Shown: positions 1 through 13,262, numbered from the stretch's first letter. The stretch is DNA of 64,000 nucleotides from Sphagnum compactum (GCA_965153455.1 OZ234504.1:124001-188000); one strand, 5' to 3'. The notes: a model not told the origin generated them from the letters alone. Numbers and translations: made by a program.

Positions 1-2
1 TC

Positions 3-1125
3 AAACTCGAAGAGAATACCCAGAGCATCACAGACCTGGAAGCTGCCCACCGGTATCTTTGTTCGTTGGAAGGTACTCCAACACTCCACACATAGGTTTT
101 GCAACGAGTCTTTGCAGAATTTGGAAACTCGTACACTTTGCTGGATGTGTACAACATTTTCGAAAAGCTGGAACTGGCTCATGCACACTATGAGGCTAAT
201 ACTATGAGGCTTCCATCACGTTCAAGGCCTCAACCTACACCAGCTGCGCTAACTAGATCATCACATTCTTCTTCAAGGACTAAAGCGGTGCACTCAACTA
301 CACCCATCCTACCTTCCTGCAACTACTATGGCAATCCTGCCCACAAAGCTAGTGAGTGCAACATTCCTTCCGAGGATCTCTTTTGTGATTACTGTGGGAA
401 AGAGGGACATCAGGAATCTGCTTGTTTTGCTAAGTTCCCAGAGTGGAAGCAACTTCGATTACAACGGCAAAATCTGCCAGCATTTTCCGCTGTCCTTCAA
501 CCAAAAGCCAAGGCAACTCAGCCTTCCACTCAGGCTTTGCCCACCAAGGGTAATTCCAACAAGAATGCTAAGAAGAAGGAGCACAATGCTGACAAGAGGG
601 AGGTGCTTCAAGCCCATGCAATTCAAGTTCAGACTTTACAAAATGAACTCGAATCATTAAGGGCTTAACTTGCTAATCTAAAAGGCAAGTCCTCCCAACC
701 AGCTAGTCATGCCCAACCTATACAAGCTTCAGGATCACGAGAGGGACCTCCTAGGTCGTTCTATGGCCTTCCACACGATGCCATGGTTGGGGAGTATGTT
801 CTTTCCACTCCACACAATTATAGTCTCACACCAGAATTTGCTACTTCTTTTTGCCCTTCCTATGTCGCGGCACAAGAAGCTAGTGTGGCACCCAGAGTTT
901 CTACCACTAGGCAGGTAATTCAGACTGATGGACTTGCATCTGGTTCAAGTCCTATTACCAGGGCTAGAGGAGCTCGAGTAGTCATGCCACAATATTTTCG
1001 TCTTCTCAACATGGAAGAAGAACGCACCTTGTTGGCAAGGTGGGAGGAGACTACTACACCACAAGCTATTAAGGCATCAAAACCAGAGTTGCTTGCTTGC
1101 TTGCTGCTTGCTTCTTTTTTTTTGC
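3..1125 (+). pseudogene. Ty1/copia-type Gag remnant with zinc knuckles
   Basis: One reading frame runs from base 3 to about 1190, broken by TAG at 93-95 and TAA at 666-668. Two zinc knuckles are visible. The second (nt 384-425) is a canonical CX2CX4HX4C with spacing C-DY-C-GKEG-H-QESA-C. The first (nt 318-359) reads CNYYGNPAH, so its second cysteine is Tyr. A basic, Lys/Asn-rich linker and a short coiled segment follow, then a Pro/Ser-rich stretch. In plant retrotransposons such knuckles sit in Gag and bind the element RNA. No protease, integrase or reverse transcriptase follows; the frame dissolves into AT-rich repeat near 1125. The 5' end is outside the window. The family is inferred from the Gag style only and Ty3 is possible. 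It is non-functional as seen. Confidence 0.65.
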
Positions 1126-1334
1126 ATACACCCAAAATGCTTAAACCCAAAACCCTAAAATCTTCATTAATCCAAAATTTTCTAATCACTTAAATTCCTG
1201 TTCTTTCTTGACTGCATCTTTTTTTTTTTTTTTTTCCTTGCTTACACCCAAAATGCTTAAACCCAAAACCCTAAAATCTTCATTAATCTAATTTTTTCTT
1301 ATCACTTAAATTCCTGTTCTTTCTTAACTGCATC
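1124..1334. repeat. 117-bp direct duplication
   Basis: The block beginning CACCCAAAATGCTTAAACCC at about 1129 recurs 117 bp later at about 1246, continuing through ATTCCTGTTCTTTCTT with few differences. Poly-T tracts precede both copies. It directly follows the gag remnant and no coding potential is seen. Confidence 0.8.
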
Positions 1335-4300
1335 AAATCTTAAAAACCAAGGTTTTGGCCAAATACCACATTTTAAGGAAAACCTCAAGATACCAATTCA
1401 GGCATATTCTACACAAATATACAACAAACAAACAAATATGGATTGAGAATTTTCAGTAATTTATTTATAAAGGAAAAATATGGATTCAAGTTTAATTTTT
1501 TTATCTTTCGATGAATATGAATTTGTCAGTTTGAAAATTCAAATTAATTGCAGATATGTATAAAGGTTTTGCATATTCAAATTTTATATGATGACAATCA
1601 TTTTCCACATGCATAAAAACACATCCCTAATAAAAGTGTAAGAACTTGCAAGTGAATTGAACCTCAATTCTTGAAATACCATAGCTCTACCCTCTTGCCT
1701 TTACAATGCAAGTTACCTATCCCACCAACACTTTAAACCCCACCCCAATTATCCCATGCAAAAACTCAATAGTTTGTCATCCCATATCTAGCTCTTGTGA
1801 ATCAATTCTTTCCAAGCCTCAAGGATAAAACTTGTTGCAAAAAAAAAAAAAACAATAACTAAAATTTTAATTGGAAAAAAAAAGATTCATTTGTTGGAAA
1901 ATAATAATGAGAAAGTTAATTTCTATGCAATGCTAATCACTATCCATGTTCAAATTCTCAAAATATTTTGTTTCTTCATTCAATTCATAATTGTCATTAA
2001 CCAAAGACCCTTTAGCTTTTAGGTAATCTTTCTTATTATTATTTGGCATAAAATTCATGTGTGCATCATTAGGCCACGTTTGAACAATTTTGATGATTAT
2101 AATTAGGTTTTCCACTTGTAATTGACATTGTTGCAAAACTATCAATACTTTAGCAAGATTAAACACCTTTTTTGTTTCAATTTATGGCCTTGAAATGCTA
2201 AGAATATGTTTGGTCATAAATGCCACATTTGGAAACTACCCTTCATGGTTGCGCCACTAAATAAAAGGATTTTCACATGCAATAAAGGATATGGATAACC
2301 TCGTGAACAAAGATAATTCTCAAATGATAAAAGTGTTCCACAAGATTTCTTAAAAAGATGCTCCAACCCTAAACATGTTACTTTCATTTTGAAGTTTTTC
2401 ACCATGATTACTACATGTGCATGCTTTTTAACATTAAGGTTTAGGGTTTCAAAACAAGTCATGAAAAGGGGAATCATAATTTTCCAATCATACTCATAAG
2501 CAAGTCAAATTGCATTCGCATGTCCCACCAATTTTTCACAATTCATAATGATTTGAACCAAGGATTCAACATTATGGCAAACATGTTATGAACCTAGTCT
2601 AAATATTTTAAAATAAAAATTTTGACATTTTTTTTTCAAAATATATTGTAATTTGACAATCAAGGTAATGGTAATAGTCAAACCATTACGTAATAACCAA
2701 TGAACATGGGATTGATTCATAACACGTCATGATCATAGGGTTCAAGCATGATCATTCATGTGAATCCCTCTACAATAGCTCACACTTGAAGCTTTGAACT
2801 TTTTGTTGTAAAATGATATTCTTTTGCCTTCCATAACAAATGATGATGGTGTGCTTGAATTTCAAGGTCTCTTCAAATTATATGAGACTTTCAATGCAAA
2901 TATTATTTTGACATGGGTTTCAAATTTTCAAGTTGAAATCACACATTCAATGCAATCCTTCCCTCATTCTTGCCTACCTTTCGTGGATTTCTTTATCCAT
3001 TTAATTGTCTTTTGTAAAACAGCTTGTGCATCCTTCACATTAACTTGCATTAAACCTTTAAAAACTTTGTCATCATTAATAACATATTGGCACACTTTAG
3101 ACATTGCATTCCCAAAACATTTACCTTGATAAGTGTCAAAGGTTCACAATTGATGATGTAATGCAATGTGAATGTTGTGGCTATCAAATTATTGTTTTCA
3201 TATTTCCTAGATGCAATCACATAATGCATTAATCGAAAATTTGAAAATAATGATTCATGTTGAATATTAATACTCTAATGACTTGTTTTATGCAATTGAA
3301 ATAAGTGCACAATAACATGCATAAGGATTCAAGATTTATTTAAGAAATTTATCACAAGGGCAAAAATTCCACTCCGCCTTTAGAAATTTGAAAATCAAAA
3401 TTGCAAAAAACAATGGTTATAAATGCAAGGTTTGGAAATACATGTAAATCCAAGGTTTCCTTAACCATTGCAAAAAACATTTCATCCACAAAAACAATTC
3501 AAGAAGAAAATGAAACATGGGGACATTGGTGTAAAACTAACCTTCTTAACTAAATGTTTTTAGTGATGAAAAATGTTAGATAACATTTGCAAATGTAAAT
3601 CACTAAATCTTCAATAAACATTTGTTGTGATTCATTAGTCTTTTTGTAAAGGTTTGGGACTCAAAATAAGTGGTGATTGCAAAATTGGAAGGCTGACCCC
3701 TTTTCTTCCCTTACTACCACAAATTATCTACATTAGCCATTGTTGTTTTTTTTTACCAAATATGCCTTTCTTTGAACAAACAACTTGGAATGCACAAGAT
3801 CAACATAATTCTTTGTGAGAATAATCTCATTAATTTTATTATACTTTATCAAGCCCTTTTTCAAAACAAAAATTTGGGATAAAAAACTATGTAACATTTT
3901 TTCCAATTTACAAACAATATATCACAACATTGAAAATCCACAAGCAAATCATCATTCATAGAAAAAAAGAAACCTAACAAATGAAATTTCAGTTGTGTGG
4001 TTTTTAAAGTACATCTTCATCAACTTTTATAGTTACAAGCTATAATATGCCATTCTCCATGTCTAAATTGCTTATGGTCACATTTTCACATGCAAGTGGT
4101 CCATCAACCTCACCAACATTATCAACAACAACATAATCGTCTTTTGTAACCATCATGCACATGAATACACACAACACATTGCAAACTAATGAATTCCAAA
4201 ACCTTTTAGTCCAACCTATAAAGAAATGACAAATGACATGCAAACATCAAATGTAGCCTTAATAAATTGTAAATACGACATGCACTAAAAATGAAATGTT

Positions 4301-6588
4301 TTGCAATAAATATAAAGAAGTCCAAAAACCTCTTACTTGTCACAAAAACTTCAACATTTCAATGACATATGGAGCTTTGATGATTTGCAACAAAATTTCA
4401 ATGACCTATTATAACAATGTTGCAAATTTTGATGAACTACAACAAAATGACAAAATTCCAACAAGGTGCAACTTTTGACAAGTTACAATGACAAGTTGTG
4501 ACTTTTGACAAGCTACAATTTTTGACGAGTTGTGATTTTTAATGAGCTACATTTAGGGTTTTGAATTCCAACTTTTAATGAATTACAACAAAACCACAAA
4601 TTTCACAAATTTGTAAACAAACAAATAATTAACAAACACCTCACATCATCACCACCTCTTTTTTTCTTCTCATCTCTTCTTGTTCATGTCCTAAATGTTT
4701 TGTGTCATCCCTTATATATGATTGAAAATAAACCTTCTAATGAACAACAACAAACAACAAACTTCAAAACTCCAAATTACGTCAAACAAACCTTAAACAT
4801 TTAGACATTCATATCCTTAACATTTGCTCAAGTGTTGAACACTCAAACACCCCAATGCTCAAAAGCTTAAACATTCAATCAAATGATGTGACACAAAAAC
4901 TACTCATAGGGAAAAAGGAAAAACTTTTGGTTTCAAAATTCACTTTTGTAAAACTTTGATGCAACATAAAAAAGAAGGGTGAAAGGGACAAGGGATGAGG
5001 AAGTTTGAAAACCCTAAACTTTAATCAAAGATATGCATATCCAAACCCTTACATGTACATATCCCGATCCTAAACACCATATAGACAAATATATATAACA
5101 TAGTTATACATATTTAAGATCTCATAAGAATAACAATAAGTATGCATAATGAAAAAAATGTATGTGTAAATATTTACAAATATATCATTTGGACCTACAT
5201 TTTTTGGTTACCTATAGCTCCAAATACAAAAGATGGGAAAAATTTAAATATGAATTATTGATAAGTGGGGCATTATGCATGTTGATAATCAATGCATTCA
5301 AGTATATTTGGCCAACACTAGTTCTTTCATTCTAAGGGTGGGGGGAAAGGGGGGAGGGGGGGGGGGATTTTGGTTACATATTAAAATTAATTATTTGATT
5401 GTTTGATAATAGTAATTATAAGATCAAAGAACCGCATTAATAACCATTATTTTATTTTATTGACTTTTCACATTTTATCGACCAAAGTTATGATTTTGAC
5501 ACATACAAACAACTTCTACCCAAAAACATTTCTTAAATCACCAAATTTTAGAAAAAAAAGAAAAATCTAGATCTTTATAAATAGTTCCAACAAGTAGTCA
5601 AAATAAAAAGACATATTTTTTAAAGAATAAATTCATATATTTTATAGCTAGATTGTGGATGACCTCCAATTTGGCTATATCACAAAATTGATTGAAAAAA
5701 AAAGAAAAAAAAACACCTTGCTTGTAATTAATGGGTAAAGATTTGGTGCCATTTTTGAAAGCCATACAACATTGGTTCAAACTAGTATTGAGTAGTTCTT
5801 TAGAACTCAAGGTAACACCCCAAAGGTTTCCAAGTAAGGGTAAATTGAATTTGAACTTGACAACCCATGACTTGATAACCAAATCTAAACCTTAACATAA
5901 GATTTACTTATTTAGAGGATTTGAGTTTGAATCATAAACCTTAGAATTAGTGTTTCCACGTTGTTGTTATTTTTTTAATTTATTATTATTATTATTATTT
6001 TATTTTATTTTCCACCTAGAATTGTTATTGAAAGATTTTTCTTTTTTGACAAGGTTTGAGTTCCTAAGGTTTAGTGGTCATTGTTATAGTGTTTAATTTT
6101 AGATTTAATGTATATTCTTAAACAGGCTAGAGTTGTGGATCAAAATTTTGAAGCTTTTTTAGATTCACAATATAAATGAGGGCAAATCTTGTTTGATATA
6201 AATGTAAAGCTCCATGAAAGTGATTAAAGGGAGCTTCCATTCTTGGTAGTTCTATTATAACTTGGTTCAACACTGAAATGAATGTGTGCATTGAAGCAAA
6301 AAAAAGAACAAGTAGTCACAGATTTTGTTGTAGGGGACATAATTTATTGTGTTTTGACAATCTAATTAACAACCCAAAATCCTAACCATTACCCTTATTG
6401 GTCTCTTGTCAAAAATTAAAAAAACTTAAACCCTAATACCCGAGAATCTCCTATGCTATGCTTAGGGCGAAAAAAAAAAACATTAACCTTAATTGAAGAT
6501 TTAAAATAGTAAAAAATAAAAACCTCACCCTAAGGTTTGAAACAAAAATATTTTAGTAAAAGGTAACCAACCCTCGAGGTTCCTTAAA
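1335..6588. other. AT-rich intergenic DNA, no gene seen
   Basis: Five kilobases of AT-rich sequence with only short chance ORFs. Low-complexity stretches occur around 4460-4600, where variants of a phrase like GACAAGTTGTGACTTTTGAC repeat loosely, and around 6420-6600, rich in AACCCTAA-like words but without a true telomere array. No domain or splice structure was recognised. Confidence 0.6.
5336..5366 (+). repeat. G-rich tract, potential G-quadruplex
   Basis: About 30 bases nearly all G with single A/T interruptions (GGGTGGGGGG, AAA, GGGGGGAGGGGGG). Four or more G runs with short loops are available. Nothing nearby suggests a role. Confidence 0.7.
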
Positions 6589-6765
6589 AAAACATTGACA
6601 TGGTTGAAAGGGTGTGTTCTTAGAAGAAGGTGTTGTTGGTTACCTAATAGTCTAGTCTTTTTGTTTGCAAAACATTGACATGGTTGAAAGGGTGTGTTCT
6701 TAGAAGAAGGTGTTGTTGGTTACCTAATAGTCTAGTTTTTTTGTTTGCAAAACATTGACATGGTC
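6589..6765. repeat. 80-bp tandem duplication with partial third copy
   Basis: AACATTGACATGGTTGAAAG begins at 6591 and again at 6671, with the intervening 80 bases almost identical. A third start, AACATTGACATGGT, lies at 6751 and then diverges. High identity implies a recent duplication. Confidence 0.9.
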
Positions 6766-7389
6766 TTTTTAGGGTTGTTTTTTTTTGCATTGACTATTTA
6801 TTGTCTTTTTGTGCTTGAAAAAATGTTTTGAAATGTTATATGTTGTAGAGTGTTTGAGAAGGAACATGTCTATTTTATTTTATTTTATCTAGAAAAAGGG
6901 TAAACTTTCTAATTGAACAAAATGAATACTTAATATTTTTTTCAAATAATTTTTGCAATATTCTGTTGCACATTCCCTTTTCTTTCTAACGAGAGGGGAA
7001 AAAAAAAAACAATTCTCCAACATTCGCCACATTTGCCTACAATATGAATGGGTGCTTAAGATTTTATATTTTCATATTTTGAGTATTGCCAAATTTGGGT
7101 TGAATATACTTTAAATGGACCATTGTCACTCGAGCAACATCACAAAATTGAAAAAAATAAATTAAAAAATACTAGACATTTAAGGATTAACTATACACCA
7201 TAGGGTATTAAGAACCAAGTCTTTTGGGGTTTTCTCCCCCTATTGCTGCATTAAGAACCATAGTTTCTTGTAGTCTTAGAATTGAGGTCTACAACCCAGG
7301 TTTTTCTTTTCAAACTTTTATGTTGAAAATTTGGCAAAACTTACCCCAAAAAATCAAAATTAATGGAATTTACACTAGAAAAAAAGAGA

Positions 7390-8060
7390 AGTGACGCGTT
7401 CCCAAGTCACGGGGTGACACCCACTTGAGGGTTTCACAAAGTCAAGTTGCGAAAAATTGAGACTTGGAGGCACGCTCCCGGCTTCCAACTCTAAAAAGGG
7501 GTAGAGGGTCGAGTTGGGAGCCCAGGGATTAGACTAAGAAGAAGGTTTAGTAGATCAAGCTTGAATCTGCATCAAAACAAACCACGCACGTGGTTAGTTC
7601 ACATTCCGGGACACCTTTGGGTGTTGGGACAAGCCACAAGCACTTTGGACCACGAGACACACCACGGCCCGGACTCGGGGGAAGCCACCACCTTCCCCCA
7701 TATAGTATTCTCTGCGCCACATTTCGGGGACTACATCCAAATGGCTCTTTTTCCCGGGACTCCCAAGTTGGAGTCCCGAAATTGTCCCGAAACTGTCCCG
7801 GGTGGAGTCCCGGGACTTTGGGTGCTCATAACTCCCAACTTCCAGGTCTGATCGCAACGAGGTCTGAACCAAACTTGTAGCCCTCATTGAGATCTTTCCA
7901 ACGCCATGTCGCACTCTCCATTCGGAAGTCAGGAAAAGGTCGATTCCCGACTTTTAGTGGTCGGGAGTCAAACTGCCAGTTTGACTCCCGGCCCTTCTTT
8001 TGCCCATAACTTGGGCGACAGATGTCCAAATGGCCAAAGTGGGGTTGCGACAAGAAGTTT
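7390..8060. repeat. GC-rich block resembling an LTR or retroelement fragment
   Basis: This island is clearly richer in G+C than the flanks, with sharp transitions. It carries many variants of the phrase GAGTCCCGGGAC or GTCCCGAAA and phrases such as CATAACTTGGGCGAC that look like degenerate protein-poor repeat DNA. Overlapping ORFs on both strands (7561-7880 and 7594-7914) show no domain. Composition fits an old LTR-retrotransposon fragment, but I found no paired LTR, primer-binding site or target duplication, so class is undetermined. Confidence 0.35.
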
Positions 8061-8339
8061 CCAAATAAATTTATTGGATTGGAAAAAAAATCACTCTAAT
8101 ACAACATCTAGCTATTAATAAGTTTCTCTATCAAGTTATGAACCCTAGGAATTGGCATCTAAAATTTTGCAAATACACACATATAGCATATTCAAGTCTG
8201 GGTCTGATTGCAAAATATTAATTCCTTGTGCAAGCATATCTCACTTGAATAATAAATTGTTGGACCCACCAACCTCCTAAAAACCTGACCTAATTTTTCC
8301 TTTGTTTTTTTGGTGTGAAAATTTTGAAATTTTTTTTGT

Positions 8340-8840
8340 TACAAATTCAATGATTTTTCTTTTTAGAACACCAGAATTAGAAAATTAAAAAGAAAAATTG
8401 TCAGATTTCTTATGCATGGTTCAAATAGGTAGGTGGCCAAAAAAATTATAAGGATGTTTAATTTTTTCCTTCCATATTTTTAATAGCCAAATTTGGCTAA
8501 ATTGGGTTGTCGCAGATCACCACCTCATCTACAGCAAGCCACACACACACACACAAATGGGTGTGTCACTCTGACTGTGGCCTTGCCATTTACATTAAAA
8601 AATGTATCTTAAGAAGGCAAAAGAAGAGTTATGGAAACTCAAATATTATTTCACAATGCAAAAATATAAGCTTCAAAAAATCCTCTAAAAGAAACCAAAA
8701 TCTTCCAAGATATTATAACTCTATTATAACTAATCTCAAGTTTGAACACAAGCCAAAATATCATCTGTCAAAAATCCTCATATAAAAATAGACCTACTAT
8801 TACCTATGGGCCAAAATCCCTTAAGCTACTATACTCTATA
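8340..8840 (+). repeat. Dispersed repeat family R1, copy 1
   Basis: The longest copy of a family seen four times here. It includes ATTGTCAGATTTCTTATGCA at about 8398, a block starting at the GTGGCCTTGCCATTTACATT region near 8577, and a distal cap CCAAAATCCCTTAAGCTACT near 8812 that ends at CTCTATA. A (GA)n run at 8838-8858 follows. Related copies lie at 17720-18060, 18605-18845 (inverted) and 28590-28910. No coding capacity is seen; it could be a non-autonomous element, but terminal repeats were not defined. Confidence 0.7.
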
Positions 8841-8934
8841 GAGAGAGAGAGAGTGAGAGCTTCCCAACTACAAGACAGAAAACAGAGAAAACCAAACTTT
8901 TCAAAAATTGGGGAACTTTGGTGTGCCATTACCT

Positions 8935-11443
8935 GTAGAGAGATGGAGTTTGCAAGGGAAAAATGCTCTTGTCACTGTTGGGATCGGGTACAAGATCTTC
9001 TCTCAAATTAAGCTTCTCTAGTTCTTCTTGATTCTTTCCCCCCTTTCTGTAGTTCATTGTCAAATCTCCCAGGGAGTTTTGATCACAGGTTTCTTTTCCT
9101 CCAACCTCCTCTTTTTGTGCAACAGCCAGTCTCCGACCAACACCTGATATAAAGAGAATTTCATCACAAACAAAATGTGTCCTTGTCACAAGACTTATCC
9201 TCATATAGTTGCTGACTTCACGCATAACTCTAATGTCATAATTCTTTTGGTAATTGTTGTTGTCCAGGCCGGGAGTTGTTGAAGAGCTGGCGGGATTGGG
9301 AGCTTCAGTGTACACGTGCACAAAATTTGATACTGATCTCCAAAAGAGCTTCAAAACTTGGACAGCTGCAGGCTGGAAAGTGGAAGGCTGTGTATGTGAC
9401 ATGGGTAACCATCAAGATTGTGTTTAGCTTTTCCGCAAAGTGGATGCTCATTTTCAAGGAAAGCTCGATATCTTGGTAAGCTGATAGAATCTGTCATTTG
9501 CAACAACCATCCTTCCAGTGGTGAATTTTCAATGACTTTCGTGATGTAGCTCAACATGTTCAACAAAGATTTTGGTCACAATTAGCACTGTATAATCATC
9601 ATCAGAAGAGTATGTCATCTAATGTGATCAAGAGAATGACATAATCTGCTACCCCAGACCTTAGTCATTTTTCTTTTCAACTTCTGGCCATTGAAACTAT
9701 CAAGAATCATTTCATTTTCACAATTTTCGTTTCTAATTTCACTTCTTGGTGATATTTTGCTTGTAAAAGAAAGAGGTCTGCATCTTACACTCCCAGTTTT
9801 GAAATACATAGATTGGTTGTGCGGAGCCTTGAATGGAGTCTGGATGTGAAATGACAAATGCCCAAACATTTGAAACCAACAAAGCATATGCAAAATCCAA
9901 GCCCAAATGCAATCCGAACATTGAGCTCATACATCATGATTTCTGCAACAACTTCCATTCAATTCCAATTTCTCATGCAAATTTTTTTTGCCGATGCAGA
10001 TCAATGGCAGAGTGGGTTACAATATGCTCAAGTCCATACTCGAATATACCGAAGAAGAAATTCAGACAGGAATGTCAGCCAATTTTGAGTCCGCATTTCA
10101 CACATGCCAGCTTGCTTACCCACTTCTGAAAGCATCAGGCAATGGAAGTATTGTAAATGTGTCATCATTGTCGGGTACTGTTGCATGTTGGCCTGGTGCT
10201 CTCTATGGTGGAATGCAAGGTATGGTTGAGGTCATCATTATCACATGTTCAGATGTTTTTGTTCCCTCTTGTATGTATTTACACCTGGAGACAAATGGGT
10301 TTTCAATGGATTTCTTGATAGAATGGACAATGGTGTATGAATTTCATCCTTTACAAAAAAAAATTCCACAACAAATTTCATCTACTAGAAATGGAATTCC
10401 CACAAAATGGGTTTGTTCCATTTCTTGGTAGAAAAGATGAGGGTGGATGAATTTCACCCCTTATGGATGCAATGTTAGTAATGATGAATGAATTTCATCT
10501 ATTACGAATGGAAATAAGATTAATGCAAAAGCTGGAATATCTTAGGAGAAGTTGAATATAATATTTTTGGAAAAGTTGGATCACAATTACTTACAAAATT
10601 GGAGACAAGAAAATGGAGCTAATGATACTATGGTTTTTGAAGGTTTTACTTATTTGGTCTTTGCTTGTATAAATAGCTGATCATGTTGATGTGGGCAAAT
10701 GAGCTTTTGCTTGTAGTTTGTGTGAGATGGTATATATATATAGGAGGATAAGATTTCTCAATTGGGTCAAAATTTACTCAACATTCCCTTTCTCAAAATT
10801 TAAGTTTCTTTTCACAAGTTTGCAATAATACAATCTCCTCGTATTGTTTGCAAATAGATTACAAACCTTCAAGCAGAGATTTTTCATTTGGTTGACCTGC
10901 GGATGAACTAACGTTGTATTGGGTTTGTGTTTGTTTGGCCAGCTGCATTGCAACAGATGACAAAATGCCTTGCATGTGACTGGGCAAAAGACCATATTCA
11001 AGTCAATTGCGTTGCTCCTTTTTGGACAAGAATTCCTGTCAAATTTGCACAACACGTGAGGCAACAACAAAGATTATTATCCCTGCATTGTGTTGTCGAT
11101 TTCCCCAGGCAAGGAATGGAAATGATGGGCTAATATGAATTGAGTGATTGGCTTCTCTTTTCAGCCTGTTTGGGTGAAATGTTTGAATTCTCTAATAAGG
11201 CAATCCCCATGTATTTTGGTTAAATCTGTGAATTTGTCTTGGCAGATGTTCAGCAATCTGGAATTTGTAGCTGACCTTGAGGACTGTATACCACTCAAGC
11301 GCGTGGCAGAAACTCATGAGATTATGGGTGTAATTGCATTTCTATGCATGCCTGCTTCTTCATTTACAACTGGACAAACCATTTGTGTTGATGGTGGCTT
11401 GACTGCACACGGCTTCACACCAAAATCATTTCTTGGAGCTTGA
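8935..11443 (+). pseudogene. Tropinone-reductase-like short-chain dehydrogenase, apparently a pseudogene
   Basis: Five exons with GT-AG borders assemble in one phase: 8935-8987, 9268-9475, 10000-10219, 10943-11055 and 11246-11443 (792 nt, about 264 codons, the normal length for plant tropinone-reductase-like SDRs). Exon 1 gives RWSLQGKNALVTVGIG, exon 2 VVEELAGLGASVYTC, exon 3 LEYTEEE and NFESAFHTCQLAYPLLKAS, exon 4 QMTKCLACDWAKDHIQVN, exon 5 IPLKRVAE and [10 protein letters not shown]. These enzymes are cytosolic NADP(H)-dependent Rossmann-fold reductases. Defects: the TGxxxGxG nucleotide loop is shortened to TVGIG; an in-frame TAG lies at 9425-9427; the catalytic YxxxK reads YGGMQ, so Lys is Gln; no in-frame ATG precedes exon 1. 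Splicing signals are intact, so it may still be transcribed. It is probably a recently inactivated paralogue. The stop could be a base error, but several independent lesions argue against that. Confidence 0.8.
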
Positions 11444-12954
11444 AAATTTTTGGTTCTAGTATAATGTTTTCTCAAGAAGGCCAATAACAATAATTAATCT
11501 TCCCAAACTTTTTGGCTTTGTGGTGATGTGAATGGACCATTAAGTTTCTAAATAAGCACTTGACTTTGTAGAAAAGAAAGTCATTCATTATATGTGAGAC
11601 ACCCATTTGCAATAGAGAGTTGTTACATGGTGACAAATGCAGAATTTTGACTCGAGATAATTTTGCATGTTGGAAGTGTGTCTTGTTGATGCAATTGGAG
11701 TAAGTAAAAAAAGGTCGTAGTTTGGGTTTGGTACATAAGCCTATGCCTAGTATCAACTCCGTACCAAGTAGCCTACTAGGGTAGCATGACATGAGGCAAT
11801 ACCAACCTTGTACAAATACGAGGCTTGTAGGAACCTGAGTTTGAATTAAAGTATATTCTTGTAGACTTTTTTTTTGGGTAAGGCTTGCTTGAATGATTTT
11901 TACAATATTTATCTATAAAGGAAGGTAGTTTGTTTTGTTTTGTTAGTTACATTGACATCTTCCAAATCACGGAGTTTCATGCCACACTTTTGATATTTTT
12001 GGAAAGCTCTTGATGAATAAGGGTGCACCTACTTGGAGTTACACTATGGAAGCCATTGATTATTGAATCATTTTCTCAGTCAAAACCAAACAAATCGAAA
12101 CATAAAACTATATTGGAATTTGGGGGTTTTTTTTTTTGGTGTTGTTGGAAAGCCTTTAGCGAGTCAAATTTTAATAGAGTTTTATTTCATGATTTTCAGA
12201 GTTAAAGTGTGGAAGATATAAATTTTGGAATGGATTTTGTTCTGAAAATGTGAAAAATAAAAAGTGTGTTCATGTGAAAAACAAATGGAAAAAAAACCAA
12301 ATGATGTGTTTTTATTATATAGTTATGGGGATCTATGTTTTTTTTGCAAATATCTATTCACATATATGTATTTTCTATGTATATCTATTATGACATACTC
12401 ATATTTCTTACTTTGGATTGTACACATTTACAAAATATACAAAAATCTTTGAATAATTTTTCAATTGTCCTTCACAATGTTCTATTTTATAAAACTTTAA
12501 ATTCATGTTAACAAGTTTTATTCCCTTTGAATGAAGATGTTTCAAAAGGCTACAATCATTCAGTAAAAAAATTAAACAAAAAAGTTTAAAAACTTTACAC
12601 CTCACATGAAAATCAACATATACATTAATTTATGTCATGACTTTTTTAATGAATCACCATTTTTAAGTCATACACATTAATTTGTGCCATGATGTTTTTA
12701 ATGAATCAACATTTTTGAGCCATGAAACATTAATTTAAGTCATGACTATTTGATGATAATTCACAGAACCATTATTAGATTGTGAAACCACGCCACTTAA
12801 TAATTACCTATTTAACCGTTGAGATAATTACATAATTATCAAATTATCGAGAGTAAGTTACATCCACACTTGGACTAATGGCACATGTTACACTACTTTT
12901 AATTATTGTACAAAAACATTTGTGATTAGATGAGTTTATAAATACTAGTGGGTA
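11444..12954. other. Intergenic, no gene seen
   Basis: AT-rich sequence downstream of the SDR pseudogene. The only structure is a roughly 52-bp imperfect tandem repeat at about 12619-12747 (a CATTAATTT...GTCATGAC...TTAATGAATCA unit, two full copies and one partial). No convincing ORF was found. Confidence 0.6.
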
Positions 12955-13262
12955 CTCGTGACGTTTGGACACAATCTGCCCGTGCTCAACCCGCCCGTGC
13001 CCAGTCCGCCCGTGCTCGTGTCCAGTCCGTGCCCAGTCTCGCCCGTGACCGTGCCCGTGTTCAGTTCGTGCCCAGTCTCGCCCGTGACCGTGCTCGTGCT
13101 TAGTCCGTGCCCAATCCCGCCCGTGACCGTGCCCGTGACCGTGCCCGTGTCCAGTCCGTGCCCAGTCTCGCCCGTGTCCGTGCCCAATCCGTGCCCAGTC
13201 CGTGCCCAGTTCCCATCCGTGCCCGTGCCCAGTCTGTGCCCAGCCCGCCCCTTCCCAAGCCC
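12955..13262. repeat. GC-rich minisatellite of CCCGTG / CCAGTCCGTG words
   Basis: About 300 bp composed almost wholly of permutations of GCCCGTG, ACCGTG and CCAGTCCGTGCCCAGTC. The array has no single fixed period. The longest internal module is about 37 bp (CCAGTCCGTGCCCAGTC followed by TCGCCCGTGACCGTG). All frames stay open, giving a Gly/His/Arg/Trp-rich minus-strand ORF (12844-13374) that is a by-product of the repeat. The surrounding DNA is AT-rich, so the boundary is abrupt. Confidence 0.9.

Noticed and set aside
8929-9402. 157-codon minus ORF
   Set aside because: Antisense shadow of SDR exons 1-2 and intron 1.
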